DNA of 64,000 bases from Lonicera japonica (Eukaryota > Streptophyta > Magnoliopsida > Dipsacales > Caprifoliaceae), in assembly GCA_021464415.1 (NCBI GenBank), contig JAKCWG010000423.1, forward strand, positions 107,920 to 171,919, in the 5' to 3' direction. Below the pieces are notes generated by a model, which was not told the origin of the DNA, did not search any database, and worked only from the letters and a program-made list of their open reading frames with translations. A program made the position numbers and the translations under genes. Of the stretch, positions 36,892 through 47,604 are shown piece by piece; within the stretch, counting starts at the first letter, position 1; every line of letters starts with the position of its first letter.

Positions 36892-37636
36892 AAACAACCC
36901 TAGGGGGGGGGGGGGTGAAAAGAGTTTAAAAAATTTAATGCGGAATTAAAACGTTTTTAAAATATTTAAGCAAAGTAACTTAGCTAAGCAACAATATTAA
37001 GAAAATAATAAACTTCAAGTAATCAATCTCAAGATAAGCAAATAAGAAATCTCAAAATACAAGTAATAAAAAGAGAGCTTAAGTTTAAAAATATTAAACC
37101 AATTTGAAGCTTGAGACTTTTTGTTTCCTCACGGTTCGGTTTCTTAAACCATACGTCCGCGCTCGATTAGTTTTTCGAGAATTTTCACTATTCAATATTC
37201 TTCGGGTGAAGATCAAACCTCAATACAAATGTTGTTATGCACACAACACTCACAATGTAGCTATACTCACTACACTTCTCACAAGATATGCTCTCTTGCT
37301 CTACAAAGAGACAAACTCTCTTTTGAAATGAAGAATTAATTGTTTGTGGTGATACACACCAATACAATAACTCTCAAATGTATTTGAAAATTACAAATGA
37401 ATCTCACACTAGAGTTATAAAGATTGAACAAAATATATAGCTCAAAAGATGAAAGATTAATCAAAAGGTGTTCTTGAATATTTGTATATTTTAATATATG
37501 AATAATAGAGTATTAGAATGATTCAATGTATTTTAAAGCATGTCTAGAACCTCATATATATAGGTTGCAAAATCATATAGGCGTTGGGGGTGATTAAGAA
37601 ATGTTTTGGGTCAAAGATATACATTTTCAAACTTTC
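36892..37636 (-). repeat. Truncated Sirevirus C-type LTR (L'), part of a tandem duplication
   Basis: Sequence from GTTGGTCAGAAAACAACCC to 'cattttcaaactttct' closely matches the first ~750 bp of the LTR at 38362-39935. It ends abruptly at 37636, where H sequence (aaatatgacaaaacttc) resumes. The same LTR|H junction recurs at 63740/63741. Confidence 0.85.
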
Positions 37637-38361
37637 TAAATATGACAAAACTTCAAAATGTGTGCAACATTAATTTTGCAGTATATTTTCCAATTGCAAT
37701 TCTTTATGGTATCATGTAAAATTAAGCTTGCACCGCATGTTTTTTTGTATATTATTATATCTAAGTGTTTAATTAAAAGTACTTTAGAGTTATTTCAACA
37801 AATTACAAATTTAAACTTATTCATTAATAAAAGCACACATGTAATTTTTTGGGGTTACGCAAAGTTAAGTTTGCACTCCTTCTTTTATAATACATTACTA
37901 CGTATTGGGGTTTATTTGAAATTGCTTTAGAGTGAAATCAATGACACACAAGAATATACTTGTTAAAAAATATAAACACATCATGCAAAATAAATTTACA
38001 TTAAATTTTTTGGATGGTAAGGTTATGTTTACACAACACAATTTTATGCAATATTAAGTTTGCACAAAATACAATTTTATGAAAAATTAGGTTTGCACAA
38101 ACCACAATTTTTTGGTCAAAACCCTCATTTTAAAACACGATTAATAAACATGCCCTTATTTCAAAATAAAAATAAGAATTAGGCCGTTATTTCCAAAAAA
38201 ATATTGTTCCCTAAATATTTTGCAAAAAAAATTTCCCACACAAGACCTTTTGTCATTTTTAAAAAAATCAAACTTAGTCCAAATATTTCTAACAGAAAAA
38301 AAAATTACATGCTTAGTAACAAAGCTTAAATAAATTTTGATATTTTGATATTTTGATATAA
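37637..38361. repeat. Second copy of the H segment in the tandem duplication
   Basis: Nearly identical to 36158-36891 (both start aaatatgacaaaacttcaaa and end gatatttt...atata), far closer than the copies in H units 1-3. This marks a recent duplication of [H segment + Sirevirus C-type LTR]. Confidence 0.85.
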
Positions 38362-39935
38362 GTTGGTCAGAAAACAACCCTAGAGGGGGGGGGGGTGAAA
38401 AGAGTTTAAAAAATTTAATGTGGAATTAAAACGTTTTTAAAATATTTAAGCAAAGTAACTTAGCTAAGCAACAATATTAAGAAAATAATAAATTGCAAGT
38501 AATCAATCTCAAGAAAAGCAAATAAGCAATCTCAAAATACAAGTAATAATATAGCAATAAAAAGAGAGCTTAAGTTTAGAAAGATTAAACCAATTTGAAC
38601 ATCGAGACTTTTTGTCTTCACGGTTAGGTTTCCTAAACCATACGTCCACGCTCGATTAGTTCTCTGAAAATTTTCATTATTTAATCTTCTTCGGGTGAAG
38701 ATCAAACCTCAATACAAATGTTGTTATGTACACAACACTCACAATGTAGCTATACTCACTACACTTCTCACAAGATATGCTCTCTTGCTCTACAAAGAGA
38801 CAAACTCTCTTTTGAAATGAAGAATTAATTGTTTGTGGTGATGCACACTAATACAATAACTCTCAAGTGTATTTGAAGATTACAAATGAAGCTCACACTA
38901 GAGTTATCAAGATTGATCAAAATATATAGCTCAAAAGATGAAAGATTGATCAAAATGTGTTCTTGAATCTTTGTATATTTGAATATATGAATAATAGAGT
39001 ATTAGAATGATTCAAGGTATTTTAAAGCACGTTTAGAACCTCATATATATAGCTTGAAAAATCATATGGCCGTTGGGGGAGATTAAAAAATTTTTTGGGT
39101 CAAAGATATACATTTTCAAACTTTCCAACAGCTAGTTTTAACAAAAAAATTTAAATTTGTTTTGATAATTTCTCCGAATTTGACCGTTGGATCATGCTCA
39201 AATTTTGGTCAAAAGTGCTACGAGATGTTGTCTAACTACTGTAAAAATTTAAAAATGATCGGAATCCAGAAAAGCCTCCATCATACCGTTAGATCAAAAC
39301 TGTGTGAAATTGAGGGAATTTTAAATGTAAAATAAAAACATTTTTGCAATTTAACAATTTAGTTCCAAATACAATTCTAATGATTTGTGAACCTCAGAGA
39401 TATGTTTCTAAGATACATATTTTTATTAGAGCTTAAAATATGATCATTTAAAATTAATATGAATTTATTTTGAAACTCGGTGTTTGTAAAATGATGTTTT
39501 TCAAAGAAATTCAATTTCATGCTTGTTTGAATCAATCTTTAAAAGATGCATAAATACGTTTGAGCTATAAGGATTTGATCAATAATGTAACTTTACATAA
39601 ATCTTAAGCACTCACTCAATTACTGAATTAACGAGTCTTCGAATTGATCATCACTTGAAACTTTTTCTTAGAAGCTTTTCATATAATCTTTTGATCCTTT
39701 GTACTTCATGATATGCATTGAGAAATTTGACCTTCCTTATCTAGTCCAATGATCGAATAGTGAAAGAGTGATCCTTGTCTTGTCTAATGATCGAACAGTG
39801 AAAGAGTGATTCGTGTCATGTTTTGCTTGAATTTTCTAAGTAAATGAACTATATAATTGTATCAAGAAACATGTTAAATTACACATGATTGATTTATTGT
39901 TATTATCAAAATAAGATTAAGACCTTAGGTCAACA
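38362..39935 (-). repeat. 3' LTR of Sirevirus C
   Basis: About 1.57 kb. The plus strand runs from GTTGGTCAG to GGTCAACA (the complement of the TGTTGACC start seen in A). Beyond 39935 lies the complement of the PPT, atctccccctttttgatg. The first ~745 bp recur at 36892-37636 and 62933-63740. Confidence 0.9.
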
Positions 39936-40421
39936 ATCTCCCCCTTTTTGATGATGACAATCAATTAATGTGTGTTTACAATAACAAGCATAAATAGCAT
40001 ATAAATATAAATAAAGAATATGCTCCCCCTTAATTTATGCAAAGATAACAATTAAAAAGTTTTGCAAATATTTGAGATAGTTTTAAAACCAAATATATAT
40101 ATTAAATAAACCTTTCAAGAGTGTGAACGTAAAAAAGTATTTAAAATCTTACCACAACACCAACACCATACACACATTTTCTCCCCCTATGGCAACATCA
40201 GAAAGGGATCTAAACCGTGTGAAGGCGGTGGATTCTAGATGCACGCGCGGGAGGGGGGGCTATATATTTTGACTTTTTGCTTTAAGAAGACAACTTTTCA
40301 TCTTTGGGATTTTTTTTTAATGACAGATAATTATTCTTTGACTACAAAATCATTGTTAGTTTATAATAACATGCAAAATGAAGACTTCCAATATTAATCC
40401 AAGTCAAGCATAATTAATGAT
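39936..40421 (-). other. Sirevirus C 3' non-coding region with three PPT-like motifs
   Basis: On the minus strand, G5 tracts occur at 39938-39953 (the PPT, aaaaagggggagat), about 40022-40032 (taagggggagc) and about 40180-40190 (ataggGGGAGaaaa). This parallels the doubled motif in Sirevirus A. Confidence 0.7.
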
Positions 40422-43400
40422 TTATTTTTTAATTTTTTTTTTACTAAACTCGATGTCACAAGCTCTACTCATACCAAGTTCACGACGGATAGTACAAAAA
40501 CGATCGTCCGGGAGTGGTTTAGTGAAAATATCCGCAAATTGCGATTCGGTGCTAACGAATTCAGTATCAACATCACCTTTTTGCACATGATCACGAATAA
40601 GATGATGTCTTATCTCAATGTACTTAGTATGTGAATGTTGTATGGGATTCTTGGTCAAGCTAATAGCACTTGTGTTATCACATTTAATGGGAATGTGGCT
40701 AAGACTAATTCCAAAGTCTTCTAGTTGTTGTTTAATATATAAAGTTTGTGCACAACAACTTCCAGCCTCCACGTATTCGGCTTCGGCCGTTGAAAGGGCA
40801 ACCGAATTTTGTTTCTTACTTGACCAAGATACTAGTGCGTGTCCTAGAAAATGACATGTGTCACTAGTGCTTTTCTTTTCGATTTTGCAACTGCAAAATT
40901 TGCATTGGAATAACTGATTAGGTCAAATGTGTTCTCTCTTGGATACCACAAACCCAAAGAACTAGTGCCGGAAAGATAACGAATTATACGTTTTACGGCG
41001 TGTAAGTGGGATTCTTTTGGATCCGCTTAGAATCGTGCGCATAGACAAACACTAAACATGATGTCTGGCCTAGAAGCCGTCAAATAAAGTAAGTTACCGA
41101 TCATACCTCGATACTTCTTGATGTCGACACTCTTACCACTTTCGTCTTTGTCAAGTTTCAATGTTGAATTCATAGGCGTACTCATTGATTTAACGCTTTC
41201 CATGTCGAACTTCTTCAAGAGTTCCCTCACATATTTCTCTTGATTGACAAAGATCCCATCTTTGCATTGCTTTCCTTGTAATCCGATAAAATAATTCATC
41301 TCTTTCATCATGCTTATTTCAAATTCCTTGTGCATACAAATGAAATTTGTTTTGCAAAGATTGTCGTTAGTAGAAACAAAAATAATATCATCAACATAAA
41401 TTTGCACATGTAGCATATCATTGGCATGATTCTTAATGAATAAAGTAGTGTCTACTTTGCCTCAAACAAATCCTTTATTAATCAAAAATGAACTTAATCT
41501 ATCATACCATGCTCTAGGTGCTTGTTTCAAGCCATATAATACTTTAGACAATTTAAACACGTAATCCAAATGCGTATGATTTTCAAATCTGGGAGATTGT
41601 TTCACATAAACTTCCTCTTCAATGAAGCCATTCAAGAATGCACTTTTAACATCTATTTGATATAACTTAAAATTTTTGAAACAAGAATAAGCAAGTAGTA
41701 TGCGAATAGCTTCTAAACGTACTACAGATGCATAAGTTTCCTCATAATCAATACCCTCCTCTTAATTGTATCCTCGGGCAACAAGTCTAACTTTATTTCT
41801 AACAATAACACCATTTTCATCCTTTTTTATTCTGAAATACCCATGTAGTGCCTATAATAGTATGATCATTTGGTTTGAGAACAAATGACCATACTTTATT
41901 TCTCTCAAATTGATTGAGCTCTTCTTGCATAGTCATCATCCAAGATTTATCTTGTTCGGCTACATTTATGTTTTTAGGTTCATATTGAGAAACAAATGCC
42001 ACATTATTGCAAACATTTCTTAAGGATGATTGAGTCATGACCTTACTAGATGGCTCTCCAATAATTTGATCAATAGGGTGGTTGAACACAAATTTTTAAC
42101 TCTTAGGTAAATCATTCGAGTTTTGCTTGGCCTTACTTTCTATCTCCTTAGAAGAAGTTTGAGCACTCGATGGTTCTTTCTTAAATGTATCATTAATTTG
42201 AATATCCGAAACTTTTTAGATAATTTCAACATCATCATCAGAATGCACTATGGGTGCAAAAGGATTAGATTCATCAAAAACAACATGCATAGATTATTGA
42301 ACAACTAAACTTTTCTTATTATAAACACGATAAGCTTTACTATTAGTAGCATATCTAAGAAATATTCCTTCATCGGATTTAACATCAAATTTTCCTAAAT
42401 GATCACGATCATTTAAAATGAAACATTTACAACCAAAAACCTTAAAATATGCAATATTAGGTTTCTTGTCATTCAATAATTCGTAAGGTGTCTTATATAA
42501 CTTTTTACAAATAATAACACGATTAGTTACATAGCATGCGATATTAACGGCTTCCGCCCAGAAATATTCCAGTAAAGAATGTTCATTTAATATGATTCTA
42601 GACATCTCTTGAAGAGATCTATTTTTTCTTCCAACCACACCATTTTGTTGAGGAGTTCTAGGTGCCAAAAAGTTATGATTAATACAATGCTCATCAAAAA
42701 AATTCCTAATATCAATATTATCAAATTATCTACCTCTATCACTTCTAACATGTACAATAAAAGCACCCTTTTCATTTTGAACTTTTTTTGCAGAATTTAG
42801 CAAATACAGGTGGTGTTTCACTTTTATGAGCAAGAAAGAATACCCAAATAAATCTAGAAAAACCATCAACAATCACAAAGGCATACAATTTACCACCTAA
42901 ACTAGCAACCGAATTAGGTCCAAATAAATCTAAATGTAACATATCAAGTGGTCTAGTAGTAGTAATATCTTTCTTAGGTTTAAAGGATGAGTTGTGTTGT
43001 TTACCAAGTTGACATGCATCACAAATTTTATCTTTAACAAATTTAGTTTTAGGCAATCCTTTAACTAATTCATTTTTAGATAATTTGTGAATTAAATCCA
43101 TATTAGTATGACCTAATCTTCTATGCTATAACCAAGATGCATCATTCAACACGGATAAACATTTAACATCTTGTTGAGACAAATCATCAAGTTCAAGAGT
43201 ATATACGTTATTAGATCTATAAGCAATATTTTTAACAATGCAACATTCAGATTTAAAAATAACTTCATAACCTTTATCACACAATTGACTAATACTAAGC
43301 AAGTTATGTTTTAAACCGTCAACAAGTAAAACATTATCAATATAAGAAGATTTATTACCAACTTTACCTATACCAATGATTTTCCCTTTGGCGTTGTCTC

Positions 43401-43484
43401 CAAATGTGACGTTGCCTCCTTTTTTAAGAGTGAGACTCAAGAAATTTATCTTTTCTCTCGTCATGTGTTTCGAGCATCCACTAT
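40422..43484 (-). pseudogene. Sirevirus C pol (protease remainder, integrase, RT, RNase H), defective
   Basis: In element sense the protease resumes with GCSKHMT at 43478 after the G insertion. Pre-integrase DASWL (43126) and DACQLGKQHN (43020) follow. Integrase runs through LDMLHLDLFGPN (42960), RSDRG-like (frame-broken near 42730) and QQNGVV (42645). The linker has a TAA near 42099, the same codon at which Sirevirus A has TGA. The RT includes KALYGLKQAPRAW-like text at about 41500, YVDD (VQIYVDDIIF) near 41400 and KYRGMIGNLLYL near 41110. RNase H ends at 40422 after HIEIRHHLIRDHV-like sequence. Many stops and frameshifts are present. Confidence 0.85.
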
Positions 43485-43593
43485 TGTAGACACCCCGATC
43501 CGTGACCCCCGCAAGAACCCTAACGACCTACGAGACTACTATTTTTTGGAGTCCAAGACACACCCGAGCACCCGAAACTACTCCGGGGGGGTT

Positions 43594-43809
43594 TGTTGCG
43601 CGACAAACCTATTTTTATGAAGGATTGTCGCACGACATATCACATTGTCGCGCGACAATCCCTCTCTGCACCCGACCAACCACTTTCTGACACATCACAG
43701 TGTCAGGACCCATCACTTCAGCCGCTTGTCACACGACATACAGGAATGCCGCGCGACAAACAGATATGTCGCGCGACACTTGCCTTTTTTGGGGAAATGT
43801 CGCACGACA
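43594..43809 (+). promoter_or_regulatory. Palindrome array (TGTCGCGCGACA and variants) in U3 of the 5' LTR
   Basis: Seven sites start at 43594 (tgttgcgcgaca), 43626 (tgtcgcacgaca), 43646 (exact), 43727 (tgtcacacgaca), 43747 (tgccgcgcgaca), 43767 (exact) and 43798 (tgtcgcacgaca). The last ends 15 bp before the TATA box. Most variants are CG-to-CA/TG changes. Confidence 0.9.
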
Positions 43810-43824
43810 ATCTTCCCCGAGCAG

Positions 43825-43834
43825 TATAAATAGG
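43825..43834 (+). promoter_or_regulatory. TATA box of the G 5' LTR
   Basis: TATAAATAGG, conserved at 60529 in the 3' LTR and at 31105-31096 in the solo LTR. It is expected to drive the full-length gag-pol RNA. Confidence 0.85.
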
Positions 43835-45004
43835 CCAACACCCCCAAGGGTTCGAGGGGGACTGGAATCTGGAAAATCTGGAGCTTTAGTCTGATTCTAT
43901 CAAGCATTTTATATTATCATCTCATCTCTGAAGAATTATCGGATCTATTCCTGACACTCGACGTGTCCCGTCTCTGGAATCGAATTCTCGAAAATATCGG
44001 AAGAAAGAGAAGATTGTTATCGCCGGAGATCTCTCTGCCGTATTATATTCTCTTTCTTATTATTATTATTCTCGTCGGGAAGGTAAATAAAGTTTCTTCT
44101 GGTAATTAAACAGGTCTATCTGTGTACTCGTTTTATTTCTATTGTTTTATCCACGTTTTATTTGAATAAACTTATTGCCAAGTTACAAATAGTCTACCGT
44201 CTTCAAAACAAAAGACCCTGATAAAATCGTTTGCAAAACCAGAAGAGTAAGTATGTTATCGTCCGGATAAAATTCTGTTTTCAAAACCCAGACTGATACG
44301 ACTTATCTAGGAATTAAAAATCAACATATCCTGTCTCCTCTATAGACTGCGATGTGTCTGATAATTCTCCTCTCAAGAGTCATGATTCCATACTAAATTA
44401 GTCCCGATATTAGATCCGAACTTTCACAAAAGTAAACACAACACGAGAAAACCGTCATTATCTGAGGAAATAATACGGGATACTCTTTCAAAATAAAAGG
44501 TTTTGTCATGTGTATTTACATCTTTCAAATAAATAAAACATCGGATCTCGGAACACAAAGGTTTTCATCCCTTTCCCGTCTTCCCCCAGAAATTAGGGTT
44601 TTTTTTTTGAAAAGTAGTAGACTGTCAGTAAAAGCATCCAAGTTTTTCAACATAGAATAAACATATAAGACCACTATAGACCGAAAGGGCGGAATGGGTG
44701 CTTAACACCTTCCCAAACCGTAATATAGTTTCCGGACCCTATAGAATCCTGGTTTCGCAGACAAAACGTGTAAAGAAAGGCTTATCTTTAGCCTTTCCCC
44801 TTACACAACCCTTTTTGTCCGTTTTCTCGTAAAACGTACTGGCGACTCTGAACGAACCCCTTTGCATCTAGAATAGACGTAAGGACACCCGATATGAATC
44901 ATCAAACAACTCCAAGCAAATGGAGCGACGGAATCCCTTCCGACGCTTCAGACGCCCAACAAACGGGGACGAGACCCGGGGGTCGCATTTGCGGATTCTC
45001 ACAG

Positions 45005-45023
45005 TGGCGACTCTGCTGGGGAC
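45005..45023 (+). other. Primer binding site of gypsy G
   Basis: TGGCGACTCTGCTGGGGAC begins 1 nt after the 5' LTR end. From memory this resembles the tRNA-Arg-type PBS reported for Tat/Ogre elements; the exact tRNA was not checked. Confidence 0.75.
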
Positions 45024-45752
45024 ACTAGAGAACTAGACTCTTATATGTGGACTTTTGTTTATTTGAATACTTGCTTTTTTCTGCTTTCCATACTTATGTT
45101 AATTGATTTTGAAGAAACATTTTTTCAGAAAAAAGGAATTTTTCAAAAATACGTAATCAAGATAATGATATTTGTAAACTCAACCTTTTTTCACACGCAC
45201 TATCACAAATCATGCATTGGTTCTACGAGTGTGAATTTACCCCAAACCCTCGGAAGTATTATAAGTGAGTAGGGAGTTGGCTTGCTTGGGCCAACATAAA
45301 CCGAAAGCATTTACTTCCACTCTCCTTGGCCAAGTACGCTCCCGAGGTATATCGAGTGACGAGAACACTCACGTACCCGGAAAGTATATTAAAAGGCCCT
45401 TGCACGTACCCGCCCCTGGGGTATATCGCAAGGTCTTGCCAAATAGGAGGGAGCCTGAAGCCTTAACCGTTCGTACACCTGCGCTGCATATAAGATCGAG
45501 TCGAGTTAAAACACTTGTCAAACAGCCGTAGGGGATGTACCACTTTACGGCTTACTTTTCGACACCCTTTTTAAAATTCGAGGTTCTTCTCGGCAATTTT
45601 TAGTGGTTCTTTTGGCAAATATCGAGTCACATCACAGTCTTCCTTCATCTTCGCCACGTGGTTTCGTCTACAGTCGCGAAGCAACAAACAGACTGGAAGG
45701 TTGGGCCGGCCGTGATCACACCGGAAGACTAGTAAGACCAAGCACACCTGAT
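45024..45752 (+). other. Untranslated leader of gypsy G
   Basis: About 730 bp between the PBS and the likely gag ATG at 45753. It is open from 45603, but the sequence before 45753 has no gag motif. Pairs such as 'gtacccggaaagtatat' and 'gtacccgcccctggggtatat' suggest folded RNA, as expected for a packaging region. Confidence 0.5.
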
Positions 45753-47604
45753 ATGGCCGATGAACGCGAGAATCGAGAGACAGATCAGAGCCTAGCCGAG
45801 GCATCATCAGCTCAGCCAACCCTAGCCGAAATGCACCGTTTACTCATGACCGTCAGCAGGGATCTGGCAAACCTCACGAACGAGCAACAGGGTACCCGGA
45901 TCCGAATAGAAGAATTATTAGCCGAACGAACTGCACCACCGGGGTTTGATCGACTACCACCGAATCGAGATCCGAACCAAGGACAGTCTTCACAAGTACT
46001 CCCCCCAGTTCAAGGAACCAATCCACCCCAAACGGGCCCTATCGTAGTTGGTCCCGTTCAAACCGACCCCAACAATCAGAACCAATGGGCCCCGGATTCA
46101 GGCCCCACTTACCAACAGCAAGAGCCACCCATAGTCTGGCCGCAACCCCAAGTACAACCCGGTTTTGACCCCCAATACCAACCATGGCCACAAGTTCCCG
46201 CAAAACCCATTCCACCACCGGCCCCAGCAGCCCTCCCTAATGAATACCCAGACATCAACCGACTTCGGGCAGTGTATGCAGAATCGGTAATAGCACGGGA
46301 ACAGCCCGACGAGGTGTCAAGAGAGAGTGAGGAAATGAAGAAGCTGAAAGAGCAGATGAGGGTCCTACAGAAAGGGGGGTCTCCCTAATAAAAGGTGCAG
46401 ACGAGATCACGGATATGAATGCCTTCTCCCTCTACCCAGAAGCGAGATTACCCCAGGGATTCAAACTCCCTTCCATCACCAAGTTCACTGGAACCACGCC
46501 CCCTAAAACTCACCTACAGTCCTACATCAGATCCATGCAAGTGTCCGGTTGTGGAGAGCCGGAATTAGCACAAGCCCTTCACATGACTCTCACGGGAGCT
46601 GCCCTGAGATGGTTCTTTGGTCTAGAAAGGCATCACACGCAAACTTGGGGAGATATCGTCAAAGAATTTATGACCAAATACGGGTCCAACGAGGATTTGG
46701 AAATTACCCGTAAACACCTGGAAATGGCCAAACAGGGCGAGAAAGAAAGCTTCAGCGACTTTGTCACCCGCTGGAGGGAGATGGCCTCCCAAATGTCCAA
46801 ACGACTCGATGAAGAAGAACAGCTGGAAATCATTCAGAAGAACTTCACTCCAGCCGTACTGAGTTGCATGGGAAAGCATGTATTCCCACACTTCAGGGCC
46901 TTGTTGAGTATGGGGTCACAAGTAGAGGAAGAACTGGCCAAGAAAGTTGAAACCGATACCAAGAAAGCCGCATACACCGGGAGAAAGACAGCCACTACAG
47001 CCGTGAATCAAATAAGCTCATACCCCTATCAACAGAACCCCTTTCAACAACCACAACAGCCACCTCCGATGAGTTGGCCTACACAAGGAAGCCCTTCGAA
47101 CACCGAGGACAAGAAAAGGAGAAACTTCTGCACCCTCCCCACTACACTGGTAAAAAGTCTGGAACTGCTCCAAAAGGCCGGACTAATCACTCCACTCAAC
47201 CCGCGCCCCCACCAAACCCTATTCCAAATACCTGGAGAATGAATGAGAATTGTGCGTATCATCAAGCTGCAGGACACGACACGGAGCGTTGTTTGGCCCT
47301 TCGTCATCGTATTCAAGACCTCATTGAAGCCGGAACCATCCCCGCACCCGGCGGGCCCAATGTTACTAACAATCCACTTCCTAACCATGCTCCACCTGCA
47401 GGGATTAATGCCTTGACCACTGATGAAGAAGGCTTCGATCCCGTGGGGCTCATTCGAGATGACCCAACCTACAGGGCACCCGATGTACTGCCAGCAAAGG
47501 CTCAAGTTGCCCCAGGCCTCAATCCCATAATTGACCAATGGATGGCCAAAATGAACTTCCTACCCGGGCAGGGTCTAGGAAAGGCAAATCAGGGGATCTC
47601 ATAG
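45753..47604 (+). pseudogene. Gypsy G gag with zinc-knuckle-like motif and G-patch start
   Basis: The start chosen is ATG 45753 (MADERENRETDQ). A Gln/Pro-rich N-terminal region is followed by a frameshift in the G run at 46372-46379. The gag core then reads LPQGFKLPSITKFTG, ALRWFFGLERHH, WREMASQM at about 46415-46960. A second frameshift falls in the C run at about 47206-47211. After it a CX2HX4HX4C motif (CAYHQAAGHDTERC) lies at about 47255-47295. A G-patch-like MNFLPGQGLGK follows near 47551, ended by in-frame TAG 47602. Known role: particle formation and RNA binding. Both shifts sit in homopolymers, so they may be sequence errors or true decay. Confidence 0.85.

Larger units (their letters stand above)
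43485..45003 (+). repeat. 5' LTR of gypsy G
   Basis: 1519 bp, TGTAGACACC...GATTCTCACA. U3 carries seven palindrome sites (43594-43809) and a TATAAATAGG box at 43825, so transcription should start near 43855. It lacks a 22-bp piece with one palindrome that is present in the 3' LTR. Confidence 0.95.

Noticed and set aside
43594..43809. CRISPR-like array or satellite interpretation of the palindromes
   Set aside because: Repeats are 12 bp with irregular spacing in an LTR promoter of a plant genome; not a CRISPR array and not a tandem satellite.
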